DNA of 64,000 bases from Streptomyces sp. ISL-100. GTDB taxonomy: Bacteria; Actinomycetota; Actinomycetes; Streptomycetales; Streptomycetaceae. Positions 34,694 to 44,412 of the stretch are shown here, in pieces. The position numbers were made by a program, and so were the translations under genes. The stretch is taken from assembly GCF_018614615.1 (NCBI RefSeq), contig NZ_JAGGOK010000070.1, positions 1 to 64,000 of the forward strand. Reading direction: 5' to 3'. How positions within the stretch are numbered: the first letter of the stretch is position 1; every line of letters begins with the position of its first letter. The notes under the pieces were generated by a model. The model was given only the letters and a program-made list of their open reading frames with translations, was not told where the DNA came from and ran no database searches.

Positions 34694-35652
34694 CAGGCCG
34701 ACCGCTTCCCGAGCGCCGCGACGGCGCGGGCCACGTCGGCGCCGATCTGCTCACGCTGAGCCGGGGACAGGGGTCCGCGGGGCGGGCGGCAGGCGCCGCC
34801 GAACCGGCCGACCTGCTCCATGCCGAGCTTGATGGCCTGGACGAATTCGGTACGGGAGTCCCAGCGGAAGGCAGCGACCAGTGGCTCGTAGAGCGCGCGG
34901 GCCTCCTCCAGCTTGCCGGTGGTGGCCAGCTCGAACAGCAGGGCCGACTCGGCGGGAAACACGTTCGGGAAGCCGGCGAACCAGCCGGTGGCTCCCATCA
35001 GCAGGCTCTCCAGCACGACATCGTCGGCGCCGCTGATCACCTCGAGGCCGGGCGCCCGTTCCTTGATCTCCAGCACGCGTCGCACGTCGCCGGAGAACTC
35101 CTTCACCGCGACGATGTTGTCGATCTGCGCGATCTCGGCGAGCAGGCCGGGGGTCAGGTCGACCTTGGTGTCGATGGGGTTGTTGTAGACCATCACCGGA
35201 AGGCCGACGGACGCCACCGCTTCGTAGTGCGCCAGGACTTCGTCCCGGTTGGCGCGGTACATCGTGGGCGGCAGGCACAACAGTCCGTCGGCCCCGTCCT
35301 CGGCCGCGATCTGCGCCCAGTGCAGGGCCTGGTGTGAGCCGGCGCCGTGCACTCCCACGACGACCGTGCCGGAGCCGTCCACCGCCTCGATCGCGGTACG
35401 GGCCACCGCCCGCCGCTCCTCGTCCGTCAGGGACGAGTACTCGCCCAGCGAGCCGTTCGGGCCGACTCCGTGACACCCGTTGTCCACCAGCCACTTGCAG
35501 TGTTCGGCGTAACGGTCGTAGTCCACTGCGAGCCCGGCCGGCGCCGACGCGCTCTCGTAATAGGGGAGGGCTGTGGCCACGACGACGCCGCCGAGACCCC
35601 TGAGCTCGCCGAGCCCCCCATGAGTACTGAGCTGCTGCGTGGTGTCGCTCAC
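34693..35652 (-). CDS. DHDPS-family 1-pyrroline-4-hydroxy-2-carboxylate deaminase
   Basis: 319 residues of the dihydrodipicolinate synthase/NAL family. The Tyr of the family lies in PVMVYNNP, and the Schiff-base lysine in IVAVKEFSG. In hydroxyproline catabolism this fold deaminates and dehydrates pyrroline-4-hydroxy-2-carboxylate to 2-oxoglutarate semialdehyde; position between dehydrogenase and epimerase genes makes that the best call over lysine synthesis. The GTG start has AAAGGAG upstream and overlaps the preceding stop (GTGA). Confidence 0.85.
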   Translation of the reverse strand: MSDTTQQLSTHGGLGELRGLGGVVVATALPYYESASAPAGLAVDYDRYAEHCKWLVDNGCHGVGPNGSLGEYSSLTDEERRAVARTAIEAVDGSGTVVVGVHGAGSHQALHWAQIAAEDGADGLLCLPPTMYRANRDEVLAHYEAVASVGLPVMVYNNPIDTKVDLTPGLLAEIAQIDNIVAVKEFSGDVRRVLEIKERAPGLEVISGADDVVLESLLMGATGWFAGFPNVFPAESALLFELATTGKLEEARALYEPLVAAFRWDSRTEFVQAIKLGMEQVGRFGGACRPPRGPLSPAQREQIGADVARAVAALGKRSA

Positions 35653-37124
35653 GAATCGTTCTCCTTTGTCGGGTCGGGGGGCGCGGCCAGTTCGCCGAGC
35701 CGAATGGGCTGGGCGATCGGCCGACGGTGCGGGCAGGCGGCCGGCATCCCCTCCACGGGGCCGGCGCCGGCAGCGGGTGAACTGCCCAGCGCGCTGAGTT
35801 CGGCGACCGTGGGGCCACAGATACGGGCCTGACACGGACCGAGGCCGGCCCGGGTCTCCAGCTTGGCGACGCGCGCCGCAGCGCCTGCCGGGTTGGTGAG
35901 GGCCTTACGGAGCGTGGCGTAGTCGGTCTCCTCGCAGCGGCAGACCACCGTGTCCGGCCGCAGCCACCCGGACCAGGCCGCGCCGATGGGGTGCGCCCGG
36001 GCCAGCCGCTCGGCGAAGGCCCGGCCCTGGTCCCTGCTCCGGCGCAGGCGGCCCAGGGCAGGGGCCGCCGGGTCGCCGCTGCCGGCGATCCACCCGGCGA
36101 CGGCCCCCTCCGCGCGCGCGGCCACGGCACCCGCGATGCCGGTGATCTCGCCGGCGGCATACGTCTCGGGGCGGCTGGTCCGCTGGTCGTCGTCGACCGC
36201 CACGAATTCGCCGCCGTACGACACGTGCAGCGCGCAGCCCGCGGCCAGCGGCAACTCCAACTGCGGGCTGAAGCCGTGCGTGACGCACAGCGCGTCCACC
36301 GCCGTGGTCCGCTCACTGCCAGGCAGCACCGACCAGTCCGGCCGCAGCCGCGCGGTGACGACCTCTTCCACCCGGCCCTCGCCGCGGGCCTCGACGACGC
36401 CGCGCCCGGTCCGGTACGGCACCCGACGGCGGATCAGGCCCGCCGAGTACACGAAGAGTTCGCGGGCCTTTCCGGCCGCCTGTGCGGTCAAGTCCCAGGG
36501 GCGGCTTGACCAGCCCCGCGCCAAGGTGGCCGGTCCGTTGGCCTCGAGTACCTCCAGTACCCGGGAGCCGGCTTCCAGTAGCGACGCGGCCACGGGAAGC
36601 AGGAACGGTCCGGTGCCGGCGACCACCACGCGGTCACCGACCACCACCCGTTCCCCCTTGGCCAAAGCCTGTGCCGCGCCGGCCGTGAACACCCCGGGCA
36701 GCTCCCAGCCCGGAAAGGGCAGCACCCGGTCGTGAGCACCGACGGCGAGCACCAGCGCGTCGGGAACGAGCACATGGCGCCGCCGGTCACCCCCGTCGGC
36801 CTGGCCGCGCAGTACGTGCACCCGTGGCGGGCCCGGCTCACCCGGAGCCGGACGCTCCAACGCCCACACCGCGGTCTCCGGCCACCACGTACAGCGCGGA
36901 TGGGCCAGCACCCGCCGGCGCCGGCGGTCGAAGGCGCCCCAGCCGTGCTGGAGCCGCTCCGGGTGGGCGGCGGCGTAGGCAGCGGGCAGCATCCGGTGGT
37001 ACTGCCCGCCGGGCTGCTCCGCCGTGTCGACCAGCGTCACATCGGCGCCCGCGCCGAGCGCCGCGCCGGCCGCCGCGAGGCCGGCGGGACCTGCGCCGAT
37101 CACAACGACATGACGGGGCGTCAC
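35649..37124 (-). CDS. D-hydroxyproline dehydrogenase alpha subunit (FAD, BFD-like Fe-S)
   Basis: 491 residues. The FAD-binding VVVIGAGPAGLAAAG opens the protein; a second nucleotide fold occurs near VVVAGTGPFLLPVAASLLEAG. The C-terminal part has VVCRCEETDY...GLGPCQARIC, a BFD-like [2Fe-2S] cysteine cluster. This is the layout of the large subunit of heteromeric hydroxyproline/opine dehydrogenases (LhpF, OoxA, HcnB type). It sits between the small ferredoxin-like subunit and the deaminase genes with 4-base overlaps, indicating coupled translation of the complex. Confidence 0.88.
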   Translation of the reverse strand: MTPRHVVVIGAGPAGLAAAGAALGAGADVTLVDTAEQPGGQYHRMLPAAYAAAHPERLQHGWGAFDRRRRRVLAHPRCTWWPETAVWALERPAPGEPGPPRVHVLRGQADGGDRRRHVLVPDALVLAVGAHDRVLPFPGWELPGVFTAGAAQALAKGERVVVGDRVVVAGTGPFLLPVAASLLEAGSRVLEVLEANGPATLARGWSSRPWDLTAQAAGKARELFVYSAGLIRRRVPYRTGRGVVEARGEGRVEEVVTARLRPDWSVLPGSERTTAVDALCVTHGFSPQLELPLAAGCALHVSYGGEFVAVDDDQRTSRPETYAAGEITGIAGAVAARAEGAVAGWIAGSGDPAAPALGRLRRSRDQGRAFAERLARAHPIGAAWSGWLRPDTVVCRCEETDYATLRKALTNPAGAAARVAKLETRAGLGPCQARICGPTVAELSALGSSPAAGAGPVEGMPAACPHRRPIAQPIRLGELAAPPDPTKENDS

Positions 37125-37432
37125 TCCTCCTCCTCAACCCGGGACTGGGTGGTCACCACGTCGCCGTCGCGGGCCCGGCGGCGGCAGGCGCGCACGTCGC
37201 GCTCGGTGCCGACGGTCACCACGCAGTCGAAGCAGACGCCGATGCCGCAGAACGCGCCGCGGGCGGCGCCGGAGGGACCGCGACGCCAGGCCAGGCGGTC
37301 GGCGGCGAGCATCACGCCCGCGAGACTCTGGCCGGCGATACCGTCGAGGGGCTCGCCGTCGACGGTGATCCGCAGCGGCCGGTCGTGCCGTCCGGTGGCA
37401 TCGCTCTCCACTGGGACACGTCGCGGGCTCAT
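37121..37432 (-). CDS. D-hydroxyproline dehydrogenase gamma subunit (2Fe-2S)
   Basis: 103 residues. The four cluster cysteines lie in GAFCGIGVCFDCVVTV and further on in VRACRR, preceded by the ferredoxin-like fold start ITVDGEPLDGIAGQSLAGVM. This is the small electron-transfer subunit of the HcnA/LhpE type. It overlaps both neighbours by 4 bases, between the DAO-like beta and FAD alpha subunit genes. Confidence 0.87.
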   Translation of the reverse strand: MSPRRVPVESDATGRHDRPLRITVDGEPLDGIAGQSLAGVMLAADRLAWRRGPSGAARGAFCGIGVCFDCVVTVGTERDVRACRRRARDGDVVTTQSRVEEEE

Positions 37433-38637
37433 ACCGTCTCCTCATTTCCGGTGCGCGCGGCGGCGCCGAGTACGGCCGGACGGTCCACCCGGAACGCCGT
37501 CGCGTCGATCTCCGTCGGCTGATTGAGCATCAGGTCGCGCAACAGCACCGCCGTGCCGAGCGACAGGCCGATCCCGGCGCCCTCGTGACCGCCGGCGTGC
37601 CACAGGCCCGCAAGCCGGGGGTCGGAGCCGATGACCGGCAAGTGGTCGGGGACGTAGGGGCGGAAGCCGCCGTACGCACGCATCACCGGTACGCCCGCCA
37701 GGCCGGGGAACAACCGCAGGGCCTTGGCGGCGATCGCCGAGAGCACCTCGGGCCGCAGCCGGTCGTCGAATCCGACCCGACGGCGTGCGGAACCCAGCAG
37801 TACGCTGCCGGCCCGGGTGGACTCCACCACCGCCGAGGTCTGCAAATCCTCCGCGCTGTTGCCGACCGCGCCGACGTAGTCGGCGTCGTAGACCTTGTGG
37901 AACACCATGGGCGGCAGGGGCGTCGTTACGAGGATGTCGCCGCGCCGGGGCCGGACGTCGACCGGCGCCCCGAGGCGGGCGCTCAGCTCGCCGGCCCACG
38001 GGCCCGCGGCGTTGACGAACAGGTCCGCGTCGATGAGGCCGGCCGAGGTGCGTACGGCGGTGAGGCGGCCCCCGCGCGTGACGGACCCGAGCACCTCGCA
38101 CCCGCTCCGCAGCGCCGCGCCGGCCGCGAGCGCGTCCGTGAGCAGGGCCACGGCAGCGCCGGCGGGCTGCACTTGGGCGTCGTCGGGATAGTGCAGGGCC
38201 GCGGTGTGGTCGCGGGTGACATGGGGCTCGGCCTCGGCGAGCGCGTCCGGGCCGAGGGCCTCCGCCCGTACGCCGGCCTCGCGCTGGGCGCCGGCGAAGC
38301 GGGCCAGCTCACGGGCACCGGCGTCGGTGGTCGCGACGACGATGCCTCCCTTGGGTTCCCACTCCACCGCCGCCACCGCCGCGGTCCCCTTGGCGGACCG
38401 TTCGGCGATCGCGCCGAGCACTTCGGGCCAGAGCCTGCGGGACAGCTGGGCCAGCAGCAGCTCCGGGCCGGGGCCCTTGTCGGAGACGAGGACGTTGCCT
38501 TCGCCGTGCGAGGTGGTTGCCGCGGCGGGGCCACCCCGGTCGACGACGGTGACGCGGAAGCCGGCGAGGGCGAGTTCGCGAGCGCAGGCCGCACCGACGA
38601 TCCCGGCGCCCAGCACAGCCACGCGCATTCCGCCCAT
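37429..38637 (-). CDS. D-hydroxyproline dehydrogenase beta subunit (DAO family)
   Basis: 402 residues of the D-amino-acid-oxidase/glycine-oxidase family. N-terminal RVAVLGAGIVGAACARELALAG binds FAD, and the C-terminal signature LWHAGGHEGAGIGLSLGTA is typical of the beta subunit of heteromeric dehydrogenases. It oxidizes cis-4-hydroxy-D-proline to the pyrroline, passing electrons to the other two subunits. It is the first gene of the operon; GGAGGGG precedes the ATG, and a 22-bp inverted repeat (38644-38665) sits just upstream in the promoter position. Confidence 0.87.
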   Translation of the reverse strand: MGGMRVAVLGAGIVGAACARELALAGFRVTVVDRGGPAAATTSHGEGNVLVSDKGPGPELLLAQLSRRLWPEVLGAIAERSAKGTAAVAAVEWEPKGGIVVATTDAGARELARFAGAQREAGVRAEALGPDALAEAEPHVTRDHTAALHYPDDAQVQPAGAAVALLTDALAAGAALRSGCEVLGSVTRGGRLTAVRTSAGLIDADLFVNAAGPWAGELSARLGAPVDVRPRRGDILVTTPLPPMVFHKVYDADYVGAVGNSAEDLQTSAVVESTRAGSVLLGSARRRVGFDDRLRPEVLSAIAAKALRLFPGLAGVPVMRAYGGFRPYVPDHLPVIGSDPRLAGLWHAGGHEGAGIGLSLGTAVLLRDLMLNQPTEIDATAFRVDRPAVLGAAARTGNEETV

Positions 38638-38643
38638 CGCCCC

Positions 38644-38665
38644 TCCGTTCGCTTTATCGAACGAA
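38644..38665. promoter_or_regulatory. Operator in front of the hydroxyproline operon
   Basis: TCCGTTC, 8 bases, GAACGAA. The right 14 bases (CTTTATCGAACGAA) are identical to the repeat before the regulator gene at 39338. It lies 7 bases upstream of the first operon gene, an ideal position for repression. Confidence 0.75.
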
Positions 38666-38694
38666 ATTGAGGCTAAGGCGGGGTGAGGGGCATG

Positions 38695-39318
38695 TCAACG
38701 GCCAAGCGGCGGCAAGGAATCGAGGTGGGGCGCCACCTGCGGCGCCCGCTGGTCCTTCCGGTATTCCAGCAGCAGTACGGAGCGCACCGGCCCCTCGGCG
38801 GCAAGGTATGCGTGCGGCAGGGACGCGTCGAAGCCCACATAGTCGCCCGGGCCCAGCTCCACCTCGTGCCCGTCCACCTGTACGCCCAGCCTGCCGCACT
38901 GTACGACGGTGTGCTCGGTGCCGGTGTGGCCGAGCGACTCCTGCCGGCAATCCGCCCTGAACTGCTGGTCGTAGACCTCGAAGACGGTGTCGCCAGTGTC
39001 GATCCGCCTGAGCGCGCGCAGGTCGACCCCCTCGCCGCTCAGCACCTCCACGTCATCGGCGCGCACCACGGTCAGCCCGCCGGGTGCCCGGGCGTCCAGG
39101 AGATCCGACACCGGCATTCCCAGTGCGCTCGACAGGCTGAACACCGTCTCGATCGTCGGGTTGCCGCTCCCGGACTCCAGCTGCGACAGCGTCGCTTTGC
39201 CGATCCCGGAGCGCCGTGACAGCTCGGAGAGCGACAGCCCGTGCAGCGCCCTGGCCCGCCTGAGATTGGCCGCCAGCATCTCCTGGATCGAGCCCATCGA
39301 GCCCCTGTGGTCGCTCAC
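38695..39318 (-). CDS. XRE-cupin transcriptional regulator of the hydroxyproline operon
   Basis: 207 residues. N-terminal HTH of the XRE type (LHGLSLSELSRRSGIGKATLSQLESG) followed by a cupin effector domain (HTGTEHTVVQCGRLGVQVDGHEVELGPGDYVGF). Such HTH-cupin proteins often control amino-acid catabolism. The gene lies directly upstream of the operon in the same direction. The GTG start at 39318 is chosen because GGAGGGGGAAGG precedes it; ATG 39333 overlaps that ribosome site. A matching 22-bp inverted repeat in front of both this gene and the operon suggests autoregulation plus operon control. Confidence 0.87.
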   Translation of the reverse strand: MSDHRGSMGSIQEMLAANLRRARALHGLSLSELSRRSGIGKATLSQLESGSGNPTIETVFSLSSALGMPVSDLLDARAPGGLTVVRADDVEVLSGEGVDLRALRRIDTGDTVFEVYDQQFRADCRQESLGHTGTEHTVVQCGRLGVQVDGHEVELGPGDYVGFDASLPHAYLAAEGPVRSVLLLEYRKDQRAPQVAPHLDSLPPLGR

Positions 39319-39337
39319 GCCTTCCCCCTCCATCGCC

Positions 39338-39359
39338 TTCGTTCACTTTATCGAACGAA
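39338..39359. promoter_or_regulatory. Operator in front of the regulator gene
   Basis: Perfect inverted repeat TTCGTTC, 8 bases, GAACGAA. It shares 14 consecutive bases with the operon operator at 38644-38665, so both probably bind the XRE-cupin protein. Confidence 0.78.
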
Positions 39360-39486
39360 GGGGCATGCGCGCGGCGCCCACCATAGCCGCGGCATGGGCA
39401 CGTTTCGCCGGGGGAGCACCCCGCACCGAAGCCTCGGATAAGGTGATTCCGTAGGAAATACACCCTCCCGGGGTTAGGTCGATGCG

Positions 39487-41546
39487 TTGGACACACACCA
39501 GTCGGCGGGCGAGGTTCCGGCACAGCCCCCGGCGGTCGTCGGGTACGCGGGTGTGCTCCGCGAGATCCTTCCGATCGCGCTGTGGCGGGAGGACGCGGAC
39601 GGGCGCATCGTCGAGTGGTCGCTGGCCGCCCGGGACCTGCTCGGACATCAGCCCGAAGACGTCCTCGGACGCCCTGCCACCCCCCTGCTGGTTCCCGACG
39701 GCAACCGGGACCTGGCCGATCAGCTGACGCGGCGGGTCCAGGCGGGTGAGACCGTCGTCGGAACCCTGCCGGTGCGCCATCGCGACGGTCACGACGTGAC
39801 GATCGAGATGTGGATCGTCCCCGCCACCGACCCGCGGGGACGGCCGGGCACCCTGCTGATCGCTGTGGAGACCTCGGAAGTCCTGCACATGCGGGACTCG
39901 CTGGCGGCCCTCGAGAGTCTCTTCACGCAGTCGCCCATCGGCCTCGCCACCCTCGGCCCGGACCTTCGTTTCCTGCGCGTCAACGACGCCCTGGCCCGGA
40001 TGAACGGTGTCTCCGCCGCCGAGCACCTGGGCAAGCGGCTGACCGAGGTGGTGCCCGGCGTCAACGCCACGGCGCTGGAGTCGATGATGCGCCAGGTCCT
40101 GGAGCGGGGTACGACCGTGGTCGACGCCCGCCGGACCGGCCGGACCCCCGCCGACCCCGACCGCGACCGTACGTGGTCCTGCTCGTACGCCCCGCTGCTC
40201 GACAACGCCGGCCGGCGGCTGGGAGTGATCGCCTCCCTCATCGACATCACCGAGGGCCAGCAGGCACAGATCGAGGCCGAACGGGCCCAGCACCGTTTCG
40301 CCCTGCTCGCCGAGGCCGGCACCCGCATCGGCACCACCCTGGACCTGCGGCAGACCGCCGAGGAAGTCGTCCAGCTGCTCGTGCCGCAGCTCGCCGACTC
40401 GGCCGACGTACAGCTGCTGGAAGAGGTCCTGGAACCGGACGAGGCCGCCGCGTCCACCCGCGGTGTGGTCCGCCGGCTGGCGGCCGCCTTCCCCGAACCG
40501 TCCGCCCCCACGGCGAAACTGGTGCCGGGCATGACCTTCCGGATTCCGCCCGGCTCGGTGTACGAGCGGGTCATCGCCGACGGGCTGCCCATGAACCTGT
40601 ACCAGTCCGACGTCCCGGCGCTGATCACCGACCCCCGCTCCGACAGGCTGCGTACGTACCTCACGACCCTCGGTTCCGCGCGGCTGATCCCCCTGGTCGC
40701 CCGCGGCAAGGTGCTCGGCGCGGTGGTGGTCACGCGACTGCGCACCCGCGAGCCGTTCGACGAGCAGGACTGCGTACTCGTCGACGAGCTGGTCGCGCGC
40801 GCCGCGCTGAACATCGACAACGCGCGGATGTACACCAGCCAGCGGGAGGCCGCCCTCACCCTGCAGCGCAGCCTGACCAACAACGCGCTGCCCGAGGTCA
40901 CCGGCCTCGAACTCACCGGGCGCTACCTCCCCGCCAGCGACCACGAAGTCGGCGGCGACTGGTTCGACGTCATCACACTGCCGGAGGGCAGGACCGGACT
41001 GGTCATCGGGGACGTGATGGGGCACGGGATCCATGCGGCAGCCGTCATGGGACAACTGCGCACAGCGGTACGCACGCTCGCCCGCCACGACGTCTCCCCT
41101 GCGCAGATGCTGCGATCCCTCGACGCCGTCGTCTCCGACCTGGGCGAGGACGAAATGGCGACCTGCGTCTACGCCGTCCACGACCCGGCGACGGCCCCTG
41201 CGTGATCGCCAGAGCGGGCCACCCCCCGCCGGCCGTGGCCACGGCCGGCGGGGGGATCACGTTCCTCGACGGTCCGCAAGGCGTGCCCCTGGGGACAGGA
41301 GGGGAGGACTTCCGCACCCAACGGGTGGCGCTCCCGCCGGGCAGCCTGCTGGTGCTCTACACCGACGGCCTTATCGAAGCCCGCGACAGGGACCTCGACG
41401 AGGGCCTGGAGCAGCTCGCGCGGGCGCTGGTCCGCCGTGAACAGCCGCTGGAGGAACTCTGCGACGGCATCCTCGAACAGTTGCTGGCCGCCCGGCTGGC
41501 GCAGGACGACGTGGCGGTGCTGCTGGCCCGCACCCGGCGGACATGA
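39487..41546 (+). pseudogene. PAS-GAF-SpoIIE (PP2C) phosphatase, frameshifted near its end
   Basis: The first frame (39487-41205, TTG start) encodes 572 residues: a PAS-like domain (about 20-130), a second PAS (about 140-260), GAF (about 275-450) and the start of the SpoIIE phosphatase with GGDWFDV and GDVMGHG metal motifs. It stops at DPATAPA. The adjoining frame continues with GPCVIARAGHPPP...LLVLYTDGLIEARD...DDVAVLLARTRRT to 41546, the missing phosphatase end. One G lacking in ACGGCCCC (about 41191-41198) explains it. It could be a true mutation, a sequencing error, or much less likely a programmed -1 shift. Intact relatives regulate anti-sigma/anti-anti-sigma switches. Confidence 0.85.
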
Positions 41547-41549
41547 GCC

Positions 41550-44276
41550 TCAGAGCGTGTCGATGTCGATGTTGTCGATGTCGAAGAAGCCCAGGAGCTC
41601 CTGCTCCGGGTCTCCCGAGGCGCCCGGCAGCGCCTGCTCGGCCCAGATGACCTTGCCCGCCGGCGTGTACCGGGTCCCCCACCGCTGGCTCAGCTGCGCC
41701 ACCAGGAACAGTCCGCGTCCTCCCTCGTCCGTGGTGGCGGCGTAACGCAGATGAGGTGAGGTGCTGCTTCCGTCGGACACCTCGCACGTCAGTGTGCGGT
41801 CACGCAGCAGCCGCATCCGGACCGGCGCGGAGCCGTAGCGGATGGCGTTGGTGATCAGCTCGCTGAGTATCAGCTCCGTACCGAACGCGAGAGCCGACAG
41901 GCCCCATTCGTCCAGTTTCTTCACGACGACGGCTCGCATGGCACCGACCGCGCTCGGTTCGAACGGCACATCCCATTCGGCGACACGGTCGGCGCCGAGT
42001 GTCCGGGTCCGGGCGATGAGCAGAGCCACGTCGTCCCGCGGACGAGCCGGCAGCAGGACGTCGAGAATCGCCCGGCAGCTGGCCTGCGGGGGCCGGTCCG
42101 GGTGGCTCAGGGCCGTGCGCAGCAGCTCCAGTCCCTCGTCGATGTCACGGGTGCGGTCCTCGATCAGCCCGTCGGTGTAGAGCACGAGCTGGCTGCCCTC
42201 GCTCAGGTGGAACTCCGCGGTTTCGAACGGCATCCCGCCCAGCCCCAGCGGTGGTCCGATCGGCAGCTGGAGGATCTCCACCGGACCGTCGGGGCGGACT
42301 AGCACGGGCGGCGGGTGTCCCGCCCGCGCCATGACGCAGCGCTGGGACACCGGGTCGTAGACGGCGTACAAACAGGTGGCACCCAGCATGCCGTCGTCGT
42401 CGGCGTCCGCGCCGTCCTCCCCGTTGTGGTCGATGCGCTGAACAAGGTCGTCGAGACGGGACAGCAGCTCGTCGGGCGGCAGGTCGAGGGACGAGAAGTT
42501 GTGCACCGCCGTACGCAGCCTCCCCATGGTGGCCGCGGCGTGCAGTCCGTGGCCGACCACGTCACCGACGACGAGAGCGACGCGGCTGCCCGACAGCGGG
42601 ATCACGTCGAACCAGTCGCCGCCCACCCCGGACTGCGCGGGCAGGTAGTAGTGCGCCACCTCGACGGCGCTCTGTTCGGGGATGCCGCGCGGCAGCAGGC
42701 TGCGCTGGAGGGCTACGGCCACGGTGTGTTCGCGGGTGTAGCGGCGGGCGTTGTCGATACTGACCGCAGCCCGCGCGACCAGTTCCTCGGCCAGGGACAC
42801 GTCGTCGTCGTCGAAGGGTTCCGGCTTCTCCATGCGCCAGAAGTTCACCACTCCGAGAATGACGCCCCGCGCCTTGAGGGGGGCCGTGATGAGGGAGTGG
42901 ATGCCGTACTCGATGATGCTCCGCGCCACAGGCGGGTCCTGGGCGAACCAGCCCGGAGCGTCGGCCAGGTCGGGCACCAGCTCGGCCTGGCCGGTGTCGA
43001 GCCCGCGAGCCTGCGGTGTGGACGGGAGGAAGTCGATCAGTTTGCCGCGCGGATACAGCGGCTGGTCGTCGCGGATGCCGCTGACGGCGGTACGTCGCAT
43101 GTCGGCGCTCGTGCCGGTCGGCTCGTCGCCGTGCAGCACCTGGTCCGCCAGATCGACGGTCACGAAGTCCGCGAACCGGGGTACGGCGACGTCCGCCAGC
43201 TCCTCGGCCGTACGCACCACGTCGAGCGTGGTACCGATGCCGACACCCGCGTCGTACAGCAGTTTCAGCCGTCGGCGAGCCGCGTCGGCCCGGCTCGTCA
43301 GGACGCGCATCTCGGTGGAGTCGCGGATGGTGACCGCGGTCCCCTCTGGCTGGCCGTGGGGTTTCGTCGGCCGCTGGTTCACCACCAGCAGGCGGTTTCC
43401 GGCCGCGAGGACCTCGTCCGTGGCCTCCCGGCCGGACAGCAGGAGGCCGGCCATCTGCTGATCGAGGCGGGGCAACTGCCCGATGTGCCGTCCCTCCGCG
43501 TCGGGCGGAAGATCGAGCAGCCGTTTGGCCTCGTCGTTCGCGAGCAGCAGGCGGCCGTCCCCGTCGGTGATCAGTACGCCCTCGCGGACGGCGTGCAGGA
43601 CCGCGTCGTGGTGTTCGTACATCCGGGTCATCTCAAGGGTCCCGAGACCGTGGGTCTGCCGCCGCAGCCGTCTGGTGACCAGCGCCGTGCCGATCGTGGC
43701 CACGGCCAGGCCGGCCGCGCTGACGCCGAGGATGACCGGGAGCTGCCGCTCGACCACACCGGTGACGTTCTGCACGGTGAGACCGGCCGAGACCAGCGCC
43801 ACGACCTCGCCGCCCGTGGCAGTCACCGGGACGATGGCCTGTATCTCCCGGCCCAGAGGCCCTTCCACGCTCTCCGTGTGGACCCGGCCGGCCAGGGACG
43901 GCTCGATCGTGCCGACGAACCGCTGGCCGATCCGGTCGGGCTGGGGATGCGTGTAGCGGATCCCACGGGTGTCCATCACCACGATGAAGTCCACGCCCGC
44001 CCGTCTGCGTGTCTCTTCCGTGAGCGGCTGGAGGATCTTGGACGGATCCGGCGCCTTCAGCGCCTCCTGAAGCCCGATCGAGTGGGCGAATGTCTCGGCG
44101 ACCGCGACCGACCGGTTACGGGCCTCACGGTCGCCGTCGTGGCGCGACTGAAGCACCAGTGCCAGCACGGCACCGGCGGCGAGCAGCAGCACGACCGCCA
44201 CCTGGAGGACGAAGACCTGTCCGGCGACGCTCCGCGGGCGCTTCCTGGTTAGTGACCGCACCGACACGCCCGGCAC
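41550..44276 (-). CDS. Membrane sensor SpoIIE phosphatase with PAS, GAF and HATPase domains
   Basis: 908 residues. Two transmembrane helices (about 18-42 and 178-200) bracket an extracellular Cache/DcuS-like sensor; then PAS (about 220-310), GAF (about 335-510), PP2C/SpoIIE phosphatase (GGDWFDV, GDVVGHG, LVLYTDGL) and an RsbW-type anti-sigma kinase-like HATPase (ELILSELITNAIRYG, GGRGLFLV). This large multidomain form is common in Streptomyces and links an external signal to sigma-factor control. The C-terminus has a short acidic repeat (FDIDNIDIDTL). It is convergent with the frameshifted phosphatase gene, with only 3 bases between the stops. The start is a GTG. Confidence 0.92.
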   Translation of the reverse strand: MPGVSVRSLTRKRPRSVAGQVFVLQVAVVLLLAAGAVLALVLQSRHDGDREARNRSVAVAETFAHSIGLQEALKAPDPSKILQPLTEETRRRAGVDFIVVMDTRGIRYTHPQPDRIGQRFVGTIEPSLAGRVHTESVEGPLGREIQAIVPVTATGGEVVALVSAGLTVQNVTGVVERQLPVILGVSAAGLAVATIGTALVTRRLRRQTHGLGTLEMTRMYEHHDAVLHAVREGVLITDGDGRLLLANDEAKRLLDLPPDAEGRHIGQLPRLDQQMAGLLLSGREATDEVLAAGNRLLVVNQRPTKPHGQPEGTAVTIRDSTEMRVLTSRADAARRRLKLLYDAGVGIGTTLDVVRTAEELADVAVPRFADFVTVDLADQVLHGDEPTGTSADMRRTAVSGIRDDQPLYPRGKLIDFLPSTPQARGLDTGQAELVPDLADAPGWFAQDPPVARSIIEYGIHSLITAPLKARGVILGVVNFWRMEKPEPFDDDDVSLAEELVARAAVSIDNARRYTREHTVAVALQRSLLPRGIPEQSAVEVAHYYLPAQSGVGGDWFDVIPLSGSRVALVVGDVVGHGLHAAATMGRLRTAVHNFSSLDLPPDELLSRLDDLVQRIDHNGEDGADADDDGMLGATCLYAVYDPVSQRCVMARAGHPPPVLVRPDGPVEILQLPIGPPLGLGGMPFETAEFHLSEGSQLVLYTDGLIEDRTRDIDEGLELLRTALSHPDRPPQASCRAILDVLLPARPRDDVALLIARTRTLGADRVAEWDVPFEPSAVGAMRAVVVKKLDEWGLSALAFGTELILSELITNAIRYGSAPVRMRLLRDRTLTCEVSDGSSTSPHLRYAATTDEGGRGLFLVAQLSQRWGTRYTPAGKVIWAEQALPGASGDPEQELLGFFDIDNIDIDTL

Positions 44277-44412
44277 GGGGTGAAACGATCGACCACATTG
44301 TTATTTGTACTCCCGCGCGGGCTCCCGCGCCTAGGTGGTGCGCAGATCTACCTGATGCGCAGGGCCATTCGCGCGACGGGTGAGCCGTGTCTCACCCGCG
44401 CGGTGCGGCTTG

